From assembly GCA_003487805.1 (NCBI GenBank), contig DNNE01000088.1:1-13488 (forward strand): a stretch of DNA of 13,488 nt, in the 5' to 3' direction. Below are positions 1 through 5,628 of the stretch, in pieces. A model generated the notes under the pieces. The model was not told the DNA's origin. It did not search any database and was given only the letters and a program-made list of their open reading frames with translations. Source of the DNA: Blastocatellia bacterium (GTDB lineage Bacteria; Acidobacteriota; Blastocatellia; Pyrinomonadales; Pyrinomonadaceae). Position 1 is the first letter of the stretch. Every line of letters begins with the position of its first letter. A program made the position numbers and the translations under genes.

Positions 1-26
1 GATTCGTCAAATATATTATTGCCTTT

Positions 27-61
27 GGGAGAGGGTTGGGGTGAGGCATTCTCCCTCTCCC
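27..61. repeat. Inverted repeat, gggagaggg/ccctctccc hairpin
   Basis: A perfect 9-base inverted repeat, gggagaggg at 27-35 and ccctctccc at 53-61, encloses a 17-base loop containing ggggtgagg. It lies in gene-free DNA. Sequences of this type are common dispersed intergenic hairpins in many bacteria (from memory). I see no T-run that would make it a terminator. Confidence 0.5.
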
Positions 62-82
62 TTTGGGACGGCGCTCGTATTT

Positions 83-307
83 GCAACCCGCAGGGTTGCG
101 AGAAAGTAGCCGGTGGTCGGAGTCCCGATTTATCGGGAGAGACCACCGGTACGAAGTGATAGCAGTCGCACCCTGAAGGGGCGCCAGCTCCTGGTCCCGC
201 GAGAATCCATTACTAATCTCGCACCCTTTAAGGGTGCCGACGATCAATTGAATTGATTTCCCGTGGTCTACGACCACCGGCTACTATCTTGCAGCCCTGT
301 GGGCTGC
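83..307. repeat. Composite intergenic hairpin element, copy 1
   Basis: This gene-free stretch is built of nested inverted repeats. Outer hairpins are gcaaccc/gggttgc (83-89, 93-99) and gcagccc/gggctgc (291-297, 301-307). A 14-base inverted repeat, agtagccggtggtc at 105-118 and its complement at 272-285, brackets the inner part. Inside are a two-tier stem (110-118 with 141-149, enclosing cccgat/atcggg at 124-129 and 132-137), gcaccctt/aagggtgc (221-228, 230-237) and gtggtc/gaccac (263-268, 272-277). A module reading tcaattgaattgatttccc (244-262) reappears in altered form near 11603. No transposase is present, so a non-autonomous or REP-like dispersed repeat is the best reading. Confidence 0.6.
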
Positions 308-482
308 CTCATAGGTGAGTCAAGCATGGGAATCCTACCGTGTACAAGCAACCAGTAACATCGCGAAGACAAGTGCGTTAGAATATCTATCAAGCCCGAG
401 GACAAACGCGCGATTGCAGCTTCCACCGATGAGGTTTTGTGATCTATCGCGTTAGAATCGAGCGAAGGAGTCGAAGAGCACC
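308..482 (+). other. Gene-free leader upstream of the first antitoxin
   Basis: No coding potential is visible here on either strand. The only structure I see is a 10-base direct repeat, gcgttagaat, at 375-384 and 449-458. The second copy lies 24 bases before the antitoxin start, a position where VapB-type antitoxins often bind to repress their own operon. This role is inference. A Shine-Dalgarno-like aaggag occurs just upstream of the ATG at 483. Confidence 0.3.
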
Positions 483-749
483 ATGGACCACAAACTCACG
501 GTTACTGTTCCCGAAGAGGTTTATCAGCCACTGGTCGAAGAAGCCTTAAGGCATGACCGCACGCCTGAGGAAGAAGCTTCTCTAAGACTTCAACGCTCAG
601 TCCCGCGCCGAAATGGTGAGCGCAAGCCGGGGGCGCTCGAGGAGCTATTTGGATCGGTGAGTCTCGGCCATCCCACGGACATGAACAATGAGAGTATCGA
701 CCGCGACATTGCCCGCACAATCGCCGATAATCACGAGGACCATGATTAA
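483..749 (+). CDS. VapB-like antitoxin, orphaned
   Basis: This 88-residue protein begins with a short strand-helix segment (LTVTVPEEVYQPLVEEALRH) typical of the DNA-binding or dimerisation part of small antitoxins. It ends in an acidic tail with the pattern FGSV...NNESIDRDIART.ADNHED. The tail matches the C-terminal tail of the next gene (FFGMY...DNEKIDADLARAYADDHE), which in VapB proteins is the part that wraps the PIN toxin. The ATG is preceded by aaggag. The stop overlaps an ATG in a TAATG arrangement, but the toxin that should follow survives only as about 50 bases of remnant (749-801). The antitoxin is therefore probably an orphan. The family call rests on the tail similarity and gene order. 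A specific VapB subfamily cannot be named. Confidence 0.65.
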   Translation: MDHKLTVTVPEEVYQPLVEEALRHDRTPEEEASLRLQRSVPRRNGERKPGALEELFGSVSLGHPTDMNNESIDRDIARTIADNHEDHD

Positions 750-801
750 TGCTGCTCGATACTTAAGGACTCTGTTGGTTCGTTACAGCGAGGAGGGCTG
801 A
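749..801 (+). pseudogene. Remnant of a PIN-domain toxin (vapC) 5' end
   Basis: The ATG at 749 overlaps the antitoxin stop and starts Met-Leu-Leu-Asp-Thr, then hits TAA at 764-766. The intact copy downstream starts Met-Leu-Ile-Asp-Thr-Ser-Gly, so the stop sits exactly where the Ser codon should be; one C-to-A change (TCA to TAA) explains it. Resemblance resumes out of frame: gga at 767-769 matches the Gly codon, and tacagcgaggagg (784-796) matches the tatagcgaagagga of the Tyr-Ser-Glu-Glu stretch downstream. Everything after that is deleted. The remaining gaggagg probably now serves as ribosome binding site for the next antitoxin. The alignment was made by eye over about 50 bases. Confidence 0.6.
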
Positions 802-806
802 AAACC

Positions 807-1055
807 ATGGAAGATAGCGTACAAGATTTTTATCGTCGTAACGTGCGTCCAATGACGCAGGACGAGCGCAAACAGTTAGCCGCGTTAATCCTCAACGAAC
901 TTTCCGGCAAGACGACCGAAAAACCCAGGCGCAAGGCCGATATCACGACTTTCTTCGGGATGTATAAGGGCGGCGATCCGAACGGCTCTGACAATGAGAA
1001 AATTGATGCAGATTTGGCTCGCGCCTACGCAGATGATCACGAAACCGAAACCTGA
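807..1055 (+). CDS. VapB-like antitoxin of the second module
   Basis: This 82-residue, highly charged protein should be the antitoxin partner of the PIN-domain gene directly behind it. The stop codon TGA overlaps the toxin start in a TGATG junction, which is the usual sign of translational coupling in vapBC operons. A strong aggagg Shine-Dalgarno sequence lies 11 bases before the ATG. The N-terminal half (MTQDERKQLAALILNEL) is predicted helical rather than a recognisable DNA-binding fold. The C-terminal tail, FFGMYKGGDPNGSDNEKIDADLARAYADDHE, is broken here by its Gly-rich turn and is acidic, like VapB tails that block the PIN active site. It resembles the tail of the orphan antitoxin upstream, so the two modules probably arose by duplication or serial acquisition. 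Confidence 0.7.
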   Translation: MEDSVQDFYRRNVRPMTQDERKQLAALILNELSGKTTEKPRRKADITTFFGMYKGGDPNGSDNEKIDADLARAYADDHETET

Positions 1056-1449
1056 TGCTGATAGATACTTCCGGATTTTTCGCGTTGTATAGCGAAGAGG
1101 ACGAGGGTCACCTCAGAGCCAACGAGACATACCGTAATAATCCGCGGCGGATTACAACCAGCTACATACTCGCGGAATATGTGGCGTTGGGTCTGGTGCG
1201 CGGGTTGCCGCGCGGTGAGGTGTTGGCGTTCAGCGAAGAAATCCTGGAGGATGCTTCGGTCGAGATCGTCTGGGTTAACGAAGAGTTGCACCGCCGTGGC
1301 GTCGAACTTCTGCGACATCGTCCCGACAAGACATATTCGCTCTGCGACGCTGTCAGTTTTGTCTTGATGCGCGAACGCAGTGAGACCGAGCACTCACAAC
1401 TGACCGGCACTTCGAGCAGGAAGGGCTGGTTCGCTTGCTAACTTCATAA
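1055..1449 (+). pseudogene. PIN-domain toxin (VapC family), frameshifted near its 3' end
   Basis: VapC toxins are PIN-fold ribonucleases that cut tRNA or rRNA with a cluster of acidic residues binding metal. Three are visible: Asp4 in MLIDTSG, Glu41 in SYILAEYV and Asp98 in SLCDAVSF. After MRERSETE the reading frame runs into an unrelated tail and stops at 1439-1441. In the +1 frame from 1387 the sequence reads RALTTDRHFEQEGLVRLLTS and stops at 1447-1449. That is the normal PIN ending, with the fourth acidic residue in TDRHF. A single missing base near 1388-1391 explains the switch and would give a toxin of about 131 residues, a normal length. As written, the protein lacks the last catalytic Asp and final strand and is probably inactive, unless the deletion is a sequencing error. 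Confidence 0.8.
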
Positions 1450-1525
1450 ATTCAAATACTGTTGTACGACCTCGAAAGCGTCCGCACTCCTACACCAAAA
1501 AAGTAGCTCTTGACTCGTAATCTAT

Positions 1526-1553
1526 GCGGCGAACCAGTAAGACGTTTCGCCGC
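1526..1553 (+). terminator. Terminator-like hairpin after the toxin-antitoxin region
   Basis: The arms gcggcgaa (1526-1533) and ttcgccgc (1546-1553) are perfect complements around a 12-base loop. They are followed by tcttcttt, a T-rich tail. The position, about 80 bases after the toxin stop and before a non-coding repeat, fits a Rho-independent terminator for the vapBC transcript. The loop is longer than usual and the tail is interrupted by C. Confidence 0.5.
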
Positions 1554-1591
1554 TCTTCTTTCGACTGACCTCTGTGTGCTAACTACTTACG

Positions 1592-1672
1592 TCTGACTAC
1601 TGACTTCGTGACTTCTGACTTCTGACTTCTGTCTACTGACTTCTGACTTCTGACTTCTGACTTCTGACCTAC
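1592..1672. repeat. Degenerate heptad tandem repeat, unit ttctgac
   Basis: About ten units of ttctgac, with variants such as tactgac and ttcgtgac, run from 1592 to 1672 and end four bases before the ATG at 1677. The unit length is seven, so the tract is not coding-phased. The 13-base string tctgactactgac at 1592-1604 occurs in inverted orientation at 11750-11762, inside another low-complexity tract. This points to a dispersed, genome-specific simple repeat. There are no spacers, so it is not CRISPR. Confidence 0.85.
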
Positions 1673-1676
1673 TGCC

Positions 1677-1916
1677 ATGGAAAGCAAACACAACTTAGCC
1701 GGCACGCGCGCCCTCTTACCCGACGATCAGCTCGTGGAAATTGAAATCGTTCACGAGGATGGTTACGCGACTGTCCGCCGGCTCGAAGGTCAGTGGCAAG
1801 GCATGATCGCCGTCTGTGAACTTTCAAAGCTAAGACCGTTAGAAAATCCTTCGTCAACGGATTCACCCGACGATTCCTCAGCCCGCGCGTCCGAGCCACC
1901 ACCGGAAACAAGTTGA
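1677..1916 (+). CDS. Small hypothetical protein
   Basis: I do not recognise this 79-residue protein. Residues 1-55 look like a compact beta-rich domain with alternating hydrophobics (LVEIEIVHEDGYATVRRLEG, then MIAVCELSKLRPL). Residues 56-79 are Ser/Pro/Asp-rich and probably disordered. Codon use looks protein-like through residue 55. The ATG sits directly after the ttctgac repeat with no clear Shine-Dalgarno sequence. It is followed by about 240 bases before hsdM, so it is probably not part of that operon. The pattern could suit a small binding or inhibitor domain, but no function can be assigned. Confidence 0.45.
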   Translation: MESKHNLAGTRALLPDDQLVEIEIVHEDGYATVRRLEGQWQGMIAVCELSKLRPLENPSSTDSPDDSSARASEPPPETS

Positions 1917-2158
1917 TCTCTGCCGACGTCTGTTGCCGCGAGGCTTCGAAAGCCTCACCGCTTTTTCTTCTTGCTCTTGGTCCTTCGCTCTTTGCCGCTC
2001 CCTCTTTGCTCTTCGCCCCGGTTGTGGCACTATTCGCAACGAATTATCCCAAGCGTCCCGAAGCTGTTTGCGAAGTTCCTCCGAATGTCGAACGTCGAAT
2101 CTCTCATGGCGCAGTCTGGAGAATCCATCAAGTAGGAGTTAGGGTACTGGAAATCGCG
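1917..2158 (+). promoter_or_regulatory. Leader of the hsd operon, low-complexity and non-coding
   Basis: The hsdM frame stays open through this stretch, but the translation (runs of Leu, Ala, Phe and Pro, no family match) does not look like real protein. The DNA is pyrimidine-rich from about 1965 to 2020 (cttcgctctttgccgctccc) and resembles the complement of the tract at 11745-11805. A small 'gaatgtcgaacgtcgaat' direct repeat lies at 2083-2100. The operon promoter must lie here or further upstream; I see no convincing -35/-10 pair. Confidence 0.4.
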
Positions 2159-3730
2159 ATGGCAGAAGAGCACCGAAAATTACTGGAACAGCAGCTTTGG
2201 AATATCGCGAACACTCTACGCGGCAAGATGGACGCAGATGAGTTTCGCGATTACATTCTCGGCTTCATCTTTTATAAATACCTCTCGGAAAAAATGAACG
2301 CGTATGCCAACGACATTCTCGAAGCCGACGGCATAACTTATCAAGCCATCGACGAAAGCTCAGCGGAAGGAAAGCAGTACCTGGAAGCTATCCGCGAAGA
2401 GGCCGTCGAGTCACTCGGATATTTTCTAAAACCGTCGGAGCTTTTCTCGTCCGTGGCACGCCGGGGCAATGGAAACGGAAAGCACGGCGATACGTTTATC
2501 CTTGAAGACCTCCAGCGCATTCTGAACAACATCGAGCAAAGCACGATGGGAACGGAGAGCGAGGAAGATTTTGATCACCTTTTCGAGGACCTTGATCTCA
2601 CTAGTACGAAACTGGGCCGAACCGAGGCGGCCAAGAACGAACTCATCTCAAAAGTTCTTGCGCATCTGGATAAGATAGATTTCCGAATCGAGGATACCGA
2701 AGCAGATGTTCTTGGGGACGCTTACGAATACCTGATCGCGCAGTTCGCCGCGGGTGCCGGAAAAAAGGCGGGCGAGTTTTACACGCCGCAGGAAGTTTCT
2801 AAGGTTCTGGCAAAGCTGGTTACCGTCGGTAAAGAGAAACTGAAAACGGTTTATGACCCAACCTGTGGATCGGGTTCGTTGCTCCTTCGCGTCGCGAGAG
2901 AGGTAAAAGAGGTCGGCAGGTTCTACGGGCAGGAATTGAACCGAACAACGTACAACCTGGCGCGGATGAATATGATCCTGCACGGTGTCAATTACCAAAA
3001 GTTCGACATAAAGCAGGAGGACAGCCTGGAGCGGCCCATGCACCCGGATCTCAGGGCAGAGGCGATAGTAGCGAATCCACCGTTTTCCGCTCATTGGTCA
3101 GCAAACCCCTTACACCTGGGTGATGATCGTTTCTCGCAGTATGGTCGACTTGCTCCCAGCTCAAAGGCAGATTGGGCGTTCATTCAGCATATGATTCATC
3201 ACTTGGCGGAGAACGGCACGATGGCGGTTGTTGCTCCGCACGGCGTTCTCTTTCGCGGTGGGGCCGAGGGACACATCCGTCGCTACCTGATCGAAGACCG
3301 CAATTACCTCGACGCGGTTATAGGCCTCCCCGCAAATATCTTTTACGGCACGAGCATTACGACCTGCGTTCTTGTATTTAAGAAATGCAAGGAACACTTC
3401 AATGACATTCTTTTTATCGATGCGAGCCAGGGGTTTGAGAAGCAGGGAAATCAAAACTACCTGCGCGCGGAAGATATCAACCGAATTGTCACCACCTATA
3501 AGGAGCGGTCGGTTCATGAAAAATACAGCCACGTCGCTACGCTTGATGAGGTAAAGGAGAACGATTACAACCTTAATATTCCTCGTTACGTTGACACCTT
3601 TGAGGAGCAAGAACAAGTCGCTCTCGAGACGGTTTCAGAAGAATTGAAACAACTCGAAGACGCGATTGCGGAAACCGATCGAGTCATCGCCGATTGTTGT
3701 AAGCAGCTTGGCATCTCAACGCCTTTCTAG
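2159..3730 (+). CDS. hsdM: Type I restriction-modification system, N6-adenine methyltransferase subunit
   Basis: HsdM pairs with HsdS as an M2S methyltransferase that adds a methyl group to N6 of adenine, protecting host sites, and is also needed for restriction. The 523-residue product has the HsdM_N helical domain (about residues 4-125, opening EEHRKLLEQQLWNIANTLRG). It also has the SAM-binding motif I DPTCGSGSLL (Asp233-Pro-Thr-Cys-Gly-Ser-Gly) and the catalytic NPPF at 306-309, the form used by adenine-N6 enzymes. GLPANIFYGTSI follows in the usual place. The frame is open back to 1913, but homology begins at the ATG at 2159, which gives the normal family length. Upstream sequence is low-complexity DNA. 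The Shine-Dalgarno sequence is weak (gga, 7 bases before ATG). The stop codon directly abuts the hsdS start, so the genes form one operon. Confidence 0.95.
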   Translation: MAEEHRKLLEQQLWNIANTLRGKMDADEFRDYILGFIFYKYLSEKMNAYANDILEADGITYQAIDESSAEGKQYLEAIREEAVESLGYFLKPSELFSSVARRGNGNGKHGDTFILEDLQRILNNIEQSTMGTESEEDFDHLFEDLDLTSTKLGRTEAAKNELISKVLAHLDKIDFRIEDTEADVLGDAYEYLIAQFAAGAGKKAGEFYTPQEVSKVLAKLVTVGKEKLKTVYDPTCGSGSLLLRVAREVKEVGRFYGQELNRTTYNLARMNMILHGVNYQKFDIKQEDSLERPMHPDLRAEAIVANPPFSAHWSANPLHLGDDRFSQYGRLAPSSKADWAFIQHMIHHLAENGTMAVVAPHGVLFRGGAEGHIRRYLIEDRNYLDAVIGLPANIFYGTSITTCVLVFKKCKEHFNDILFIDASQGFEKQGNQNYLRAEDINRIVTTYKERSVHEKYSHVATLDEVKENDYNLNIPRYVDTFEEQEQVALETVSEELKQLEDAIAETDRVIADCCKQLGISTPF

Positions 3731-4957
3731 ATGAAATCAGAAACACAAAAGACCCCAGCATTGCGATTTCGCGCGTTCGATGGTGATTGGACAGAGGCGA
3801 AAATCGGCGACGTTACTTCCCACGTGGACTATCGGGGTAAGACTCCGCCTAAAAGCGAGTCCGGCGTTTTCTTGGTTACCGCGAAAAATGTAAAAGTTGG
3901 TCACATTGATTACGAATGTTCAAAGGAATACATCCCGAAGGAGCTCTATGACGAGGTAATGCGCAGAGGTAGACCGCGTTTGGGTGATGTCCTTATTACG
4001 ACCGAAGCTCCTTTGGGAAATGTCGCGACTATTGACCGTATTGACGTTGCTTTAGCGCAGAGAATTATTAAGTTCAGAGGCAAAGAAAGTGTACTGTCGA
4101 ATGACTTTTTAAAGCACCTTCTGCTAAGCCAGTCGTTTCAGAAGTTATTAAACGAAAAATCGACCGGAAGCACTGCCAAAGGAATTAAGGGAAGTGTATT
4201 GCATAAGCTGCCTCTCGTGTTTCCTGTAATGGCTGAACAGCAAAAGATCGCGGCGTTTCTTTCGGCGGTGGATGAGAAGGTTTCGCAGCTTGCCAGGAAA
4301 AAGGACTTCCTTTTCAAATACAAGAAAGGCTTATTGCAGCAGATCTTCGATCGAGAGATTCGCTTCAAAGACGACAACCGCAACGACTTTCCGGATTGGG
4401 GTGAATCACCTCTTGGAACGTTATGCAAAATCTACGATGGAACTCACATGACCCCGGACTATAAGGAGTCTGGGGTGCCTTTCTACAGCGTAGAGCATGT
4501 AACTTCCAACAATTTTTCTGAGACAAAATATATTGCCGAGGAAGTCTACGAAAGTGAAAAGAAACGCGTCGTGCTCGAGAAAGGCGACATCCTAATGACC
4601 CGAATTGGGGACATTGGTACGTCAAAATACATATCTTGGGATGTTAAAGCTTCGTTTTACGTTAGTCTCGCCTTAATCAAAAAGAGTTCAAAGATTAGTT
4701 CGCCCTATTTAGATCAGTTCATAAAGTCGCACATTTTTCAGCGGGAACTTCATCGGCGGACGCTACACGTTGCGTTCCCGAAAAAGATCAATTTAGGTGA
4801 AATTTCCGAGTGTAGGGTCCTGACTCCTGTAATAGAAGAGCAGATAAAAATCGCTAAGCTTCTTTCGGCCGTGGATCAACGAATTGAATTGGTAACCAAG
4901 CAGGCAGAGAGGTTAAGAACTTTCAAAAAGGGCCTCTTGCAGCAAATGTTTGTGTAG
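3731..4957 (+). CDS. hsdS: Type I restriction-modification system, specificity subunit
   Basis: HsdS reads the bipartite DNA target and holds the M and R subunits. The 408 residues show the standard two-half layout. Target recognition domain 1 (about 5-165) is followed by conserved helix 1 (about 166-207: MAEQQKIAAFLSAVDEK ... YKKGLLQQIF). Domain 2 (about 215-365) is followed by conserved helix 2 (about 368-408: EEQIKIAKLLSAVDQR ... FKKGLLQQMF). The two helices act as rulers setting the spacer between half-sites. Their DNA still shares a 17-base stretch with one mismatch (4257-4273 and 4860-4876), exactly 201 codons apart. The start follows the hsdM stop without a gap. Recognition domains look richer in A+T than hsdM or hsdR, as expected for the part exchanged by horizontal transfer. 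The target site cannot be predicted from sequence. Confidence 0.95.
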   Translation: MKSETQKTPALRFRAFDGDWTEAKIGDVTSHVDYRGKTPPKSESGVFLVTAKNVKVGHIDYECSKEYIPKELYDEVMRRGRPRLGDVLITTEAPLGNVATIDRIDVALAQRIIKFRGKESVLSNDFLKHLLLSQSFQKLLNEKSTGSTAKGIKGSVLHKLPLVFPVMAEQQKIAAFLSAVDEKVSQLARKKDFLFKYKKGLLQQIFDREIRFKDDNRNDFPDWGESPLGTLCKIYDGTHMTPDYKESGVPFYSVEHVTSNNFSETKYIAEEVYESEKKRVVLEKGDILMTRIGDIGTSKYISWDVKASFYVSLALIKKSSKISSPYLDQFIKSHIFQRELHRRTLHVAFPKKINLGEISECRVLTPVIEEQIKIAKLLSAVDQRIELVTKQAERLRTFKKGLLQQMFV

Positions 4958-4959
4958 CA

Positions 4960-5628
4960 ATGCAACTAGTTAAGACTCTAATCCATGAAAACAGCGAGAA
5001 GTTTGGACATTTCTCTTATTACGAAACGGTTATAGAGGTAATCGAGCAGAATGTTCTCAGTCAGCCCGACATTTGTATCGAGAGCTGTAAGTCGCTGATC
5101 GAAGGAATTTCGAAAACGATTCTTAAGGCTCTTAATCCTGCGCAAACAGATGCGGTCCTAAACAGAAAGGTGTTCAAGGATCTCTTTCGGGAAGCGCTCG
5201 CTGCGTTAGCCCAGCGTAATCCCACAATGGAAGCTGAATTCGTGCGACGATCCGTCGGAGTGGTGCAGGTTATAGGAGAAATTCGGGATAAACGAGGAGA
5301 CATATCGCACGGGAAAATCGCTCCGAAGGAATTGGCCAGCTATGCGCAATTTTCAAAGCTCATCATGCATATGACTGAGGGCATAGCTTTCTACATGTTG
5401 GACCAATTTTTTCAAATCGATTTGAGTTTCACTGAAGTAGTTAAATATGAGGACAACGACAAATTCAATGAGTTTCTAGACCGCCAGAATCCGATGCCGG
5501 GATTGAGTTATAGTAAAGCCTTGTTTGATCAAGACAACGTCTCGTATTGCGAGCAATTACTAGATTATCAGACCGAAGCGGAAGAGTTACTTGAAGACAC
5601 AATCTTCGAGGGTGTACCAGAATTGTAA
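4960..5628 (+). CDS. Abi_C/HEPN-like abortive-infection protein inside the hsd operon
   Basis: This 222-residue gene sits two bases after hsdS and overlaps hsdR by one base (TAATG), so it is translated with the restriction system. It is not a standard type I subunit. The segment from about residue 25 to 150 looks like the C-terminal domain of abortive-infection proteins (Abi_C): a helix with CIESCKSLIEGISKTIL, then VIGEIRDKRGDISHGK. The latter contains Arg112-X4-His117, the RX4-6H signature of HEPN ribonucleases; Arg109 is an alternative Arg. The remaining 70 residues are acidic and aromatic, without a recognisable domain. HEPN nucleases tied to type I systems are known (PrrC, which cuts tRNA-Lys when EcoprrI is inhibited), but this protein lacks PrrC's ATPase part. 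It may be a minimal RNA-cleaving guard, or simply a structural HEPN fold. The family call is from motif recognition by eye. Confidence 0.7.
   Translation: MQLVKTLIHENSEKFGHFSYYETVIEVIEQNVLSQPDICIESCKSLIEGISKTILKALNPAQTDAVLNRKVFKDLFREALAALAQRNPTMEAEFVRRSVGVVQVIGEIRDKRGDISHGKIAPKELASYAQFSKLIMHMTEGIAFYMLDQFFQIDLSFTEVVKYEDNDKFNEFLDRQNPMPGLSYSKALFDQDNVSYCEQLLDYQTEAEELLEDTIFEGVPEL

Noticed and set aside
1592..1672. CRISPR array
   Set aside because: The repeat is a continuous 7-base tandem with no unique spacers, and no cas gene is present.
4960..5628. Second specificity or methylase fragment
   Set aside because: It has no target-recognition helix repeats and no SAM or NPPF motif; the Abi_C/HEPN features fit better.
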